NCBI RefSeq assembly: GCF_034190915.1
Contig: NW_026947545.1
Coordinates: forward strand, 1,054,001-1,118,000
Origin: Cavia porcellus
Lineage: Eukaryota > Chordata > Mammalia > Rodentia > Caviidae
Direction: 5' to 3'
Length of the DNA stretch: 64,000 bases
In this document: in pieces, positions 26,190 to 38,182 of the stretch
How positions within the stretch are numbered: the first letter of the stretch is position 1
Layout: each line of letters starts with the position of its first letter
Position numbers and translations under genes: made by a program
The notes under the pieces: model-generated
What the model was told of the DNA's origin: nothing
Seen by the model: the letters and a program-made list of their open reading frames with translations, nothing else
The model's database searches: none

Positions 26190-29100
26190 TGTAGGATAGG
26201 TTTCTGAAAAACATCGCTGGGTGGTGGCATTGTATGGGTGTGTAACAGTACATTCACTAGTAGGAGTGAGCAAAACATAATGGGGTGGTGTGAAGTGGAG
26301 GGTCTGAATTAGGATAGGCAGTGAGTGGCAATGTAGGATGGAGTAAAGCACCGGAGGGTGGTCAGCATGTGGAGGTCAGGGAACATGCACTGGCAATGTT
26401 GGATAGGTTTCTGAAAAACATCTCGGGGTGGTGCGCATTTTATGGGTGTGTAAAATTACATTCTCTCGTAAGAGTGAGAAAAACATCACGGGGTGGTGTG
26501 AATCGGAGATAATGAATTAGGTTAGGCAGTGAGTGGCAATGTAGGAAGGAGAAAAGCACCGCCGGGTGGTCAGCATGGGGAGGTCAGGGAACATGCAGTG
26601 GCAATGTAGGATAAGTTTCTGAAAAACTTCGCGGGGTCGTGCGCATTGTATGGGTGTGTAACATTACATTCCCTAGTAGGAGTGAGAAAAACATCCCAGG
26701 GTGGTTCCCATTGTATGGATGTGTAACATTAAATTCACTAGTAGGAGTGAGAAACACATCACGGGGTGGTGTGAATCGGAGGGATTGAATTAGGATAGGC
26801 TGTGAGTGGCAATATAGGATGGAGAAAAGCACCGCGTGGTGGTCAGCATGGAGAGGTCAGGGAACATGCAGTGGCAATGTAAGATAGGTTTCTGAAAAAC
26901 ATCGCGGGGTGGTGCGCATTGTATGGGTGTGTAACATTACATTCACTAGTAGGAGTGAGAAAAACATCATGGGGTGGTGTGAATCGGAGGGTCTGAATTA
27001 GCATAGGCAGTGAGTGGCAATGTAGGATGGAGAAAAGCACCGCGTGGTGGTCAGCATGGGGAGGTCAGGGAACTTGCAGTGGCAATGTAAGATAGGTTTC
27101 TGAAAAACATCGCGGGGTGGTGCGCATTGTATGGGTGTGTAACATTACATTCACTAGTAGGAGTGAGAAAAACATCACAGGGTGGTGCCCATTGTATGGG
27201 AGTGTAACATTACATTCACTAGTCGGAATCAGAAAAACATCACGGGGTGGTGTGAATCGGAGGGTCTGAATTAGGGTAGGCAGTGAGTGGCAATGTAGGA
27301 TGGAGAAAAGCACCGCGGGGTTGTCAGCATGGGGAGGTCAGGGAAAATGTAGTGGCAATGTAGGATAGGTTTCTGAAAAACATCGCAGGGTGGTGGGCAT
27401 TGTTTGGGTGTTTAACATTACATACACTAGTAGGAGTGAGAAAAACCTCACGGGGTGGTGTGAATCGGAGGGTCTGAATTAGGATAGCCAGTGAGTGGCA
27501 ATTTAGGATGGAGTAAAGCACCACGGCTTGGTCAGCATGTGGAGGTCAGGGAACATGCGATGCCAATGTTGGATAGGTTTCAGAAAAGCATCGAGGGGTG
27601 GTGCGCATTTTATGGGTGTGTACAATTACATTCTCTCGTAAGAGTGAGAAAAACATCACGGGTGGAGTGAATCGGAGGTAATGAATTAGGTTAGGCCGTG
27701 AGTGGCAATGTAGGATGGAGAAAAGCACCACGTGGTGGTCAGAATGGGGAGGTCAGGGAACATGCAGTGGCAATGTAGGATAGGTTTCTGAAAAACATCG
27801 CGGGGTGGTGCGCATTGTATGGGTGTGTAACATTACATTCACTAGTAGGAGAGAGAAAAACATTACGGGGTGGTGCGCATTGTATGGGTATGTAACATTA
27901 AATTCACTAGTAGGAGTGAGAATAACATCACGGGTGGTGTGAATCGGAGGGATTGAATTATGATAGGCAGTGATTGGCAATATAGGATGGAGAAAAGCAC
28001 TGCGTGGTGGTCAGCATGTGTAGGTCAGGGAACATGCAGTGGCAATGTAGGATAGGTTTCTGAAAAACATCGCGGGGTGGTGCGCATTGTATGGGTTTGT
28101 AACATTACATTCACTAGTATGAGTGAGAAAAACATCACGGAGTGGTGTGAATCGGAGGGCCTTAATTAGGATAGGCAGTGAGTGGCAATGTAGGATGGAG
28201 AAAAGCACCACGGGGTGGTCAGCATGGGGAGGTCAGTGAACGTGCATTGGCAATGTAGGATAGGTTTCTGAAAAACATCGCAGGGTGGTGTGCATTGTAT
28301 GGGTGTGTAACATTACATTCACTAGTAGGAGTGAGAAAAACATCAGGGGTGGTGTCAATCAGAGGGTCTAAATTAGGATAGGCATTGAGTGGCAATGTAG
28401 GATGGAGAAAAGCACCGCGGGGTGGTCAGCATGTGGAGGTCAGGGAACATGCAGTGGCAATATAGGATAAGTTTCTGAAAAACATCGCATGGTGGTGCGC
28501 ATTGTATGGGTGTGTAACATTACATAGACTAGTAGGAGTGAGAAAAACATCACGGAGTGGTGTGAATCCGAGGCTCTGAATTAGGATAGGCAGTGCGTGG
28601 CAATGTAGGATGGAGAAAAGCACCGCTGGGTGGTCAACATGGGGAGGTCAGGGAACATTCAGTGGCAATGTAGTATAGGTTTCTGAAAAACATCGCTAAG
28701 TGGTGTGCATTGTATGTGTGTGTAACATTACATTCACTAGTAGGAGTGAGAAAAACATCACGGGGTGGTGTGAATCGGAGGGTCTGAAATAGGATAGGCA
28801 GTGAGTGGCAATATAGGATGGAGAAAAGCACCGCGGGGTGGTCACCATGTGGAGGTCATGGAATATGCAGTGGCAGTGTAGGATAGGTTTCTGAAAAACA
28901 TCGCGGGGTGGTGCGCATTGTATGGGTGTGTAACATTGCATTCACTAGTAGGAGTGAGAAAAACTTCACGGGGTGGTGCGCATTGTATGGGTGTGTAACA
29001 TTAAATTCACTAGTAGGAGTGAGAAAAACATCACGGGGTGGTGTGAATCGGAGGGATTGAATTAGGATAGGCAGTGAGTGGCAATATAGGATGGAGAAAA

Positions 29101-31489
29101 GCACCGCGTGGTGGTCAGCATGGGGAGGTCAGGGAACATGCCGAGGCAATGTAGGATAGGTTTCTGAAAAACATCGCTGGGTGGTGTGCATTGTATGGGT
29201 GTGTAACAGTACATTCACTATTAGGAGTGAGTAAAACATCACGGGGTGGTGTGAATTGGAGAGTCTGAATTAGGATAGGCAGTGAGTGGCAATGTAGGAT
29301 GGAGTAAACACCGCGGGTTGGTCAGCATGTGGAGGTCAGGGAACATGCAGTGGCAATGTTGGATAGGTTTCTGAAAATCATCGCGGGGTGGTGCGCATTT
29401 TATGGGTGTGTAAAATTACATTCTCTCGTAAGAGTGAGAAAAACATCACGGGGTGCTGCGCATTGTATGGGTGTGTAACTTTAAATTCACTAGTAGGAGT
29501 GAGAAAAACATCACGGGGTGGTGTGAATCGAAGGGATTGAATTCGGATAGGCACTGAGTGGCAATATAGGATGGAAAAAAGCACCGCGTGGTGGTCAGCA
29601 TGGGGAGGTCAGGAAACATGCAGTGGCAATGTAGGATAGGTTTCTGAAAAACATCGCGGGGTGGTGCGCATTGTATGGGGTTGTAACATTACATTCACTA
29701 GTAGGAGTGAGAAAAACATCACGGGGTGGTGCGCATTGTATGGTTGTGTAACATTACATTCACTAGTAGGAGTGAGAAAAACATCCTGGGTTGGTGTGAA
29801 TCGGAGGGATTGAATTATGATAGGCAGTGATTGGCAATATAGGATGGAGAAAAGCACCGTGTGGTCGTCAGCATGGGGAGGTCAGGGAACATGCAGTGGC
29901 AATGTAGGATAGGTTTCTGAAAAACATCGCGGGGTGGTGCGCATTGTATGGGTGTTTAACATTACATTCACTAGTACTAATGAGAAAAACATCACGGGGT
30001 TGTGTCAATCTGAGGGTCTGAATTAGGAAAGGCAGTGAGTGGCAATGTAGGATGGAGAAAAGCACCGCGGGGTGGTCAGCATGGGGAGGTCAGGGAACAT
30101 TCAGTTGCAATGTAGGATAGGTTTCTGAAAAACATCGCGGTTTTGTGCGCATTGTATGGGTGTGTAACATTACATTCACTAGTTGGAGTCAGAAAAACAT
30201 CATTGGGTGGTGTGAATCGGAGGGTCTGAATTAGGATAGGCAATGAGTGGCTATGTAGGATGGAGAAAAGCACCACGGGGTGGTCAGCATGGGGAGGTCA
30301 GGGAACATGCAGTGGCATTGTAAGATAGGTTTCTGAAAAACATCGCGGGGTGGTGTGCATTGTATGGGTGTGTAACATTACATTCACTAGTAGGAGTGAG
30401 AAAAACATCACGGGGTGGTGCGCATTTTATGGGTGTGTAACATTACATTCACTAGTAGGAGTGAGAAAAACATCACGGGGTTTTGTCAATTGGAGAGTCT
30501 AAATTAGGATAGGCAGTGAGTGGGAATGTAGGATGGAGAAAAGCTCCACGGGGTGGTCAGCATGGCGAGGTCAGGGAACATGCAGTGGCAATGTAGGATA
30601 GGTTTCTGAAAAACATCGCGGCGTGGTGCGCATTGCATGGGTGTGTAATATTACATTCACTAGTAGGGGTGAGAAAAACATCGTGGGGTGGTGCGCATTG
30701 TATGGGTGTGTAACATTACATTCACTAGTAGGAGTGAGAAAAACATCACGGGGTGGTGTGAATCGGAGGGACTGAAATAGGATAGGCAGTGAGTGGCAAT
30801 GTAGGATGGAGAAAAGCACCGCGAGGTGGTCAGCATGGGGAGGACTGAAAACATGCAGTGGCAATGTAGGATAGTTTTCTGAAAAACATCGCGAGGTGGT
30901 GCGGATTGTATGGGTGTGTAACATTACATTCACTAGTAGGAGTGAGAAAAACATCACGGGGTGGTGTGAATCGGAGGGTCAGAATTAGGATAGGCAGTGA
31001 GTGGCAATGTAGGATGGAGAAAAGCACCGCGGGGTGGTCAGCATGGGGAGGTCAGGTAACATGCCGTGGCAATGTAGGATAGGCTTCAGAAAAACATCGC
31101 CGAGTGGTGCGCATTTTATGTGTGTGTAACATTACATTCACTAGTAGGAGTGAGAAACCCATCATGGGGTGGTGTGAAGCGGAGGGTCTGAATTAGGATA
31201 GGCATTGAATGGCAATGTAGGATGGAGAAAAGCACCGTTAGGTGGTCACCATGGGGAGGTCAGGGAACATGCAGTGACAATGTAGGATAGGTTTCTGAAA
31301 AACATCTTGGGGTGGTGCGCATTGTATGAGTGTGTAAAATTACATTCACTAGTAGGAGTGAGAAAAACATCACGGGGTGGTGTGAATCGGAAGGTCTGAA
31401 TTAGGATAGGCAGTGAGTGCCAATGTACGATGGAGAACAGCACCAAGGGATGGTCAGCATGGGGATGTCAGGGAACATGCAGTTGCAAT
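26190..31489. repeat. HOR block C, copy 1 (about 5,300 bp; 15S+8L)
   Basis: Landmarks at 26,584, 26,843, 27,065, 27,324, 28,426 and 28,634 recur at 31,884, 32,143, 32,365, 32,624, 33,727 and 33,935 (offset 5,300-5,301). Fifteen S and eight L give 5,304 bp. The last part, 29,868-31,489, is homologous to the first part of a block B unit, with about 208 bp missing near 30,450. Block B thus appears to be an amplified portion of a C-type HOR. Confidence 0.8.
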
Positions 31490-34400
31490 TTAGGATAGGT
31501 TTCTGAAAAACATCGCTGCGTGGTGGCATTGTATGGGTGTGTAACAGTACATTCACTAGTAGGAGTGAGCAAAACATCATGGGGTGGTGTGAAGTGGAGG
31601 GTCTGAATTAGGATAGGCAGTGAGTGGCAATGTAGGATGGAGTAAAGCACCGGAGGGTTGGTCAGCATGTGGAGGTCAGGGAACATGCACTGGCAATGTT
31701 GGATAGGTTTCTGAAAAACATCTCGGGGTGGTGCGCATTTTATTGGTGTGTAAAATTACATTCTCTCGTAAGAGTGAGAAAAACATCACGGGGTGGTGTG
31801 AATCGGAGATAATGAATTAGGTTAGGCAGTGAGTGGCAATATAGGAAGGAGAAAAGCACCGCCGGGTGGTCAGCATGGGGAGGTCAGGGAACATGCAGGG
31901 GCAATGTAGGATAAGTTTCTGAAAAACTTCGCGGGGTTGTGCGCATTGTATGGGTGTGTAACATTACATTCACTAGCAGGAGTGAGAAAAACATCCCAGG
32001 GTGGTGCCCATTGTATGGGTGTGTAACATTAAATTCACTAGTAGGAGTGAGAAAAACATCACGGGGTGGTGTGAATCGGAGGGATTGAATTAGGATAGGC
32101 TGTGAGTGGCAATATAGGATGGAAAAAAGCACCGCGTGGTGGTCAGCATGGGGAGGTCAGGGAACATGCAGTGGCAATGTAAGATAGGTTTCTGAAAAAC
32201 ATCGCGGGGTGGTGCGCATTGTATGGGTGTGTAACATTACATTCACTAGTAGGAGTGAGAAAAACATCATGGGGTGGTGTGAATCGGAGGGTCTGAATTA
32301 GCATAGGCAGTGAGTGGCAATGTAGGATGGAGAAAAGCACCGCGTGGTGGTCAGCATGGGGAGGTCAGGGAACTTGCAGTGGCAATGTAAGATACGTTTC
32401 TGAAAAACATCGCAGGGTGGTGTGCATTGTATGGGTGTGTAACATTACATTCACTAGTAGGAGTGAGAAAAACATCACAGGGTGTTGCCCATTGTATGGG
32501 AGTGTAACATTACATTCACTAGTTGGAATCAGAAAAACATCACGGGGTGGTGTGAATCGGAGGGTCTGAATTAGGGTAGGCAGTGAGTGGCAAGGTAGGA
32601 TGGAGAAAAGCACCGCGGGGTTGTCAGCATGGGGAGGTCAGGGAACATGTAGTGGCAATGTAGGATAGGTTTCTGAAAAACATCGCAGGGTGGTGGGCAT
32701 TGTTTGGGTGTTTAACATTACATTCACTAGTAGGAGTGAGAAAAACCTCACGGGGTGGTGTGAATCGGAGGGTCTGAATTAGGATAGCCAGTGAGTGGCA
32801 ATTTAGGATGGAGTAAAGCACCACGGCTTGGTCAGCATGTGGAGGTCAGGGAACATGCGATGCCAATGTTGGATAGGTTTCGGAAAAACATCGAGGGGTG
32901 GTGCGCATTTTATGGGTGTGTAAAATTACATTCTCTCGTAAGAGTGAGAAAAACATCACGGGGTGGAGTGAATCGGAGGTAATGAATTAGGTTAGGCAGT
33001 GAGTGGCAATGTAGGATGGAGAAAAGCACCACGTGGTGGTCAGCATGGGGAGGTCAGGGAACATGCAGTGGCAAAGTAGGATAGGTTTCTGAAAAACATC
33101 ACGGGGTGGTGCGCATTGTATGGGTGTGTAACATTACATTCACTAGTAGGAGAGAGAAAAACATCACGGGGTGGTGCGCATTGTATGGGTATGTAACATT
33201 AAATTCACTAGTAGGAGTGAGAATAACATCACGGGTGGTGTGAATCGGAGGGATTGAATTATGATAGGCAGTGATTGGCAATATAGGATGGAGAAAAGCA
33301 CTGCGTGGTGGTCAGCATGTGTAGGTCAGGGAACATGCAGTGGCAATGTAGGATAGGTTTCTGAAAAACATCGCCGGGTGGTGCGCATTGTATGGGTGTG
33401 TAACATTACATTCACTAGTATGAGTGAGAAAAACATCACGGAGTGGTGTGAATCGGAGGGCCTGAATTAGGATAGGCAGTGAGTGGCAATGTAGGATGGA
33501 GAAAAGCACCACGGCATGGTCAGCATGGGGAGGTCAGTGAACGTGCAGTGGCAATGTAGGATAGGTTTCTGAAAAACATCGCGGGGTGGTGTGCATTGTA
33601 TGGGTGTGTAACATTACATTCACTAGTAGGAGTGAGAAAAACATCAAGGGTGGTGTCAATCAGAGGGTCTAAATTAGGATAGGCATTGAGTGGCAATGTA
33701 GGATGGAGAAAAGCACCGCGGGGTGGTCAGCATGTGGAGGTCAGGGAACATGCAGTGGCAATATAGGATAAGTTTCTGAAAAACATCGCCTGGTGGTGCG
33801 CATTGTATGGGTGTGTAACATTACATAGACTAGTAGGAGTGAGAAAAACATCACGGGGTGGTGTGAATCGGAGGCTCTGAATTAGGATAGGCAGTGCGTG
33901 GCAATGTAGGATGGAGAAAAGCACCGCTGGGTGGTCAACATGGGGAGGTCAGGGAACATTCAGTGGCAATGGAGTATAGGTTTCTGAAAAACATCGCTAA
34001 GTGATGTGCATTGTATGTGTGTGTAACATTACATTCACTAGTAGGAGTGAGAAAAACATCACGGGGTGGTGTGAATCGGAGGGTCTGAATTAGGATAGGA
34101 AGTGAGTGGCAATATAGGATGGAGAAAAGCACCGCGGGGTGGTCACCATGTGGAGGTCATGGAATATGCAGTGGCAGTGTAGGATAGGTTTCTGAAAAAC
34201 ATCGCGGGGTGGTGCGCATTGTATGGGTGTGTAACATTACATTCACTAGTAGGAGTGAGAAAAACTTCACGGGGTGGTGCGCATTGTATGGGTGTGTAAC
34301 ATTAAATTCACTAGTAGGAGTGAGAAAAACATCACGGGGTGGTGTGAATGGGTGGGATTGAATTAGGATAGGCAGTGAGTGGCAATATAGGATGGAGAAA

Positions 34401-36750
34401 AGCACCGCGTGGTGGTCAGCATGGGGAGGTCAGGGAACATGCCGAGGCAATGTAGGATAAGTTTCTGAAAAACATCGCTGGGTGGTGCGCATTGTATGGG
34501 TGTGTAACAGTACATTCACTATTAGGAGTGAGCAAAACATCACGGGGTGGTGTGAATTGGAGAGTCTGAATTAGGATAGGCAGTGAGTGGCAATGTAGGA
34601 TGGAGTAAACACCGCGGGTTGGTCATCATGAGGAGGTCAGGGAACATGCAGTGGCAATGTTGGATAGGTTTCTGAAAATCATCGCGGGGTGGTGCGCATT
34701 TTATGGGTGTGTAAAATTACATTCTCTCGTTGGAGTGAGAAAAACATCACGGGGTGCTGCGCATTGTATGGGTGTGTAACTTTAAATTCACTAGTAGGAG
34801 TGAGAAAAACATCACGGGGTGGTGTGAATCGAAGGGATTGAATTAGGATAGGCACTGAGTGGCAATATAGGATGGAAAAAAGCACCACGTGGTGGTCAGC
34901 ATGGGGAGGTCAGGGAACATGCAGTGTCAATGTAGGATAGGTTTCTGAAAAACATCGCGGAGTGCTTCGCATTGTATGGGGGTGTAACATTACATTCACT
35001 AGTAGGAGTGAGAAAAACATCACGGGGTGGTGTGAATTGGAGGCTCTGAATTAGGATAGGCAGTGAGTGGCAATGTAGGAATGAGAAAAGCACCACGGGG
35101 TGGTCAGCATGGGGAGGTCAGGAAACATGCAGTGGCAATGTAGAATAGGTTTCTGAAAAACATCGCGGGGTGATGCGCATTGTATGTTTGTGTAACATTA
35201 CATTCACTAGTAGGAGTGAGAAAAAGATCGTAGGGTGGTGCGCATTGTATGGGTATGTAATATTACATTCACAAGTAGGAGTGAAAAAAACATCACGAGG
35301 TGGTGTGCATCGGAGGGTCTGAATTAGAATAGGCAGTGAGTGGCAATGTCGGATGGAGAAAAGCACCGCGGGGTGGTCAGCATGGGGAGGTCACGGAACA
35401 TGCAGTGGCAATGTAGATTAGGTTTCTGAAAATTATCTTGGGGTGGAGCGCATTGTATGGGTGTTAAACATTACATTCACTAGTAGCAGTGAGAAAAACA
35501 AGACGGGGTGGGTGAATCCGAGGGTCTGAATTAGGATAGGCAGTGAGTGGCAATGTAGGATGGAGAAAAGCACAGCGGGGTGGTCAGCATGGGGAGGTCA
35601 CGGAACATGCAGTGGCAATGTAGGATAGGTTTCTGAAAAACATCGCGGCGTGGTGCGCATTGTATGGGTGTGTAACATTACATTCACTAGTAGGAGTGAG
35701 AAAAATATCACGGGGTGGTGTGAATCAGAGGGTCTGAATTAGGATAGGCAGTGAGTGACAATGTAGGATGGAGTAAAGCACTGCGGGTTGGTCAGCATGC
35801 GGATGTCACGGAACATGCAATGGCAATGATGGATAGGTTTCTGAAAAACTTCGCGGGGTGGTGCACATTTTATGGGTGTGTAAAATTACATTCTCTTGTA
35901 AGAGTGAGAAAAACATACCGGGGTGGTGTGAATCGGAAGTAATGAATTAGGTTAGGCAGTGAGTGGCAATGTAGGATGGAGAAAAGCACCGCCTGGTGGT
36001 CAGCATTGGGAGGTCAGGGAACATGCAGTGGCAATGTAGGATAGGTTTCTGAAAAACATCGCGGGGTGGTGCGCACTGTATGGGTGTGTAACATTACATT
36101 CACTAGTAGGAGTGAGAAAAACATCACGGGGTGGTGCGCATTGTATGGTTGTGTAACATTACATTCACTAGTAGGAGTGAGAAAAACATCCTGGGTTGGT
36201 GTGAATCGGAGGGATTGAATTATGATAGGCAGTGATTGGCAATATAGGATGGAGAAAAGCACCGTGTGGTGGTCAGCATGGGGAGGGCAGGGAACATGCA
36301 GTGGCAATGTAGGATAGGTTTCTGAAAAACATCGCGGGGTGGTGCGCATTGTAAGGGTGTTTAACATTACATTCACTAGTAGGAGTGAGAAAAACATCAC
36401 GGGGTTGTGTCAATCTGAGGGTCTGAATTAGGATAGGCAGTGAGTGGCAATGTAGGATGGAGAAAAGCACCGCGGGGTGGTCAGCATGGGGAGGTCAGGG
36501 AACATTCAGTTGCAATGTAGGATAGGTTTCTGAAAAACATCGCGGGGTGGTGCGCATTGTATGGGTGTGTAACATTACATTCACTAGTTGGAGTCAGAAA
36601 AACATCACGGGGTGGTGTGAATCGGAGGGTCTGAATTAGGATAGGCAGTGAGTGGCTATGTAGGATGGAGAAAATCACCACGGGGTGGTCAGCATGGGGA
36701 GGTCAGGGAACATGCAGTGGCAATGTAGGATAGGTTTCTGAAAAACATCG
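31490..36750. repeat. HOR block C, copy 2 (interrupted, overlaps block D)
   Basis: This copy is colinear with 26,190 onward until about 34,900. Roughly 1,105 bp (4S+1L) not present in C copy 1 follow, and colinearity resumes at 36,014, which matches 29,609. The extra segment contains monomers related to block A: 35,118 resembles 2,783 and 6,016, and 35,751 resembles 7,065. From about 32,440 this stretch is also part of D copy 1. Confidence 0.72.
34139..34411. repeat. Representative long (L) monomer, 273 bp
   Basis: The distance between successive GTGGTCACC/GTGGTCAGC landmarks here is 273 bp, which is 208 + 65. The extra 65 bp is a second copy of subunit i (box, GCGCATTGTATGGG, then CACTAGTAGGAGTGA) placed directly after the first. 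L monomers are interspersed among S monomers throughout the window, in proportions from 2 of 16 (full block B unit) to 1 of 3 (block D). Their pattern defines the higher-order repeats. The two copies of subunit i within an L monomer are not identical, so the doubling is older than the HOR amplification. Confidence 0.92.
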
Positions 36751-37974
36751 CGGGGTGGTGTGCATTGTATGAGTGTGTAACATTACATTCACTAGTAGGA
36801 GTGAAAAAAACATCACGGGGTGGTGCGCATTTTATGGGTGTGTAACATTAAATTCACTAGTAGGAGTGAGAAAAACATCAAGGGGTGGTGTGAATCAGAG
36901 GGATTGAATTAGGATAGGCAGTAAGTGACAATATAGGATGGAGAAAAGCACCACCTTGTGGTCAGCATGGGGAGGTCAGGGAACATGCAGTGGCAATGTA
37001 GGATATGTTTCTGAAAAACATCGCGGGGTGGTGCGCATTGTATGGGTGTGTAACATTACATTCACTAGTAGGAGTGAGAAAAACATCACGGGGTGGTGTG
37101 AATCGAAGGGTCTGAATTAGGATAGGCCGTGAGTGGCAATGTAGGGTGGAGAAAAGCACTGCGGGGTGGTCAGCATGGGGAAGTCAGGGAATATGCAGTG
37201 GCAATGTAGGATAGGTTTCTGAAAAACATCCCGGGGTGGTGTGCATTGTATGGGTGTGTAACATTACATTCACTAGTAGGAGTGAGAAAAACATCACGGG
37301 GTGGTGTCAATTGGAGGGTCTAAATTAGGATAGGCAGTGAGTGGGAATGTAGGATGGAGAAAAGCTCCGCGGGGTGGTCAGCATGGCGAGGTCAGGGAAC
37401 ATGCAGTGGCAATGTAGGATAGGTTTCTGAAAAACATCGCGGCGTGGTGCGCATTGTATGGGTGTGTAATATTACATTCACTAGTAGGGGTGAGAAAAAC
37501 ATCGTGGGGTGGTGCGCATTGTATGGGTGTGTAACATTACATTCACTAGTAGGAGTGAGAAAAACATCACAGGGTGGTGTGAATCGGAGGGACTGAAATA
37601 GGATAGGCAGTGAGTGGCAATGTAGGATGGAGAAAAGCACCGCGGGGTGGTCAGCATGGGGAGGTCAGGGAACATGCAGTGGCAATGTAGGATAAGTTTC
37701 TGAAAAACTTCGCGGGGTGGTGCGCATTGTATGGGTGTGTAACATTACATTCACTAGTAGGAGTGAGAGAAACATCACAGGGTGGTGCCCATTGTATGGG
37801 TGTGTAACATTAAATTCACTAGTAGGAATGAGAAAAACATCACGGGGTGGTGTGAATCAGAGGGATTGAATTAGGATAGGCTGTGAGTGGCAATATAGGA
37901 TGGAGAAAAGCACCGCGTGGTGGTCAGCATGGGGAGGTCAGGGAACATGCAGTGGCAATGTAAGATAGGTTTCT

Positions 37975-38039
37975 GAAAAACATCGCGGGGTGGTGCGCAT
38001 TGTATGGGTGTGTAACATTACATTCACTAGTAGGAGTGA
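37975..38039. repeat. Subunit i of the monomer (65 bp)
   Basis: This is the first of three related subunits. It opens with GAAAAACATCGCGGGGTGGT, followed by a body containing GCGCATTGTATGGGTG, the dyad TGTAACATTACA and CACTAGTAGGAGTGA, with an ACTAGT palindrome. It is the subunit duplicated in L monomers. The example given is in the representative S monomer. Confidence 0.85.
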
Positions 38040-38112
38040 GAAAAACATCACGGGGTGGTGTGAATCGGAGGGTCTGAATTAGCATAGGCAGTGAGTGGCA
38101 ATGTAGGATGGA
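38040..38112. repeat. Subunit ii of the monomer (73 bp)
   Basis: The second subunit opens with GAAAAACATCACGGGGTGGT, one base different from the box of subunit i. Its body has TGAATCGGAGGGTCTGAATT and AGGATAGGCAGTGAG, and it ends with TGGCAATGTAGGATGGA. The tail resembles that of subunit iii, which shows that ii and iii are related beyond the box. Confidence 0.83.
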
Positions 38113-38182
38113 GAAAAGCACCGCGTGGTGGTCAGCATGGGGAGGTCAGGGAACATGCAGTGGCAATGTAAGTTAGGTTTCT
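38113..38182. repeat. Subunit iii of the monomer (70 bp)
   Basis: The third subunit opens with the more diverged box GAAAAGCACCGCGGGGTGGT (GTGG variant here). It continues through CAGCATGGGGAGGTCAGGG and ends with TGGCAATGTAGGATAGG before the next subunit i. It carries the densest cluster of G runs in the monomer: GGGG, GG, GGGG, GG and GGG within about 30 bp. Confidence 0.82.

Larger units (their letters stand above)
37920..38127. repeat. Representative short (S) monomer, 208 bp
   Basis: This copy is close to the consensus, with about three differences, and shows the exact 208-bp spacing between successive GTGGTCAGC landmarks. My consensus contains seven CpG dinucleotides and three 6-bp palindromes: ACTAGT, TGCGCA and CCGCGG. 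Because 208 is not a multiple of three, reading frames rotate from one S monomer to the next, which argues against any coding role. The phase chosen (starting at GTGGTCAGC) is arbitrary, as in any tandem repeat. Confidence 0.93.
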
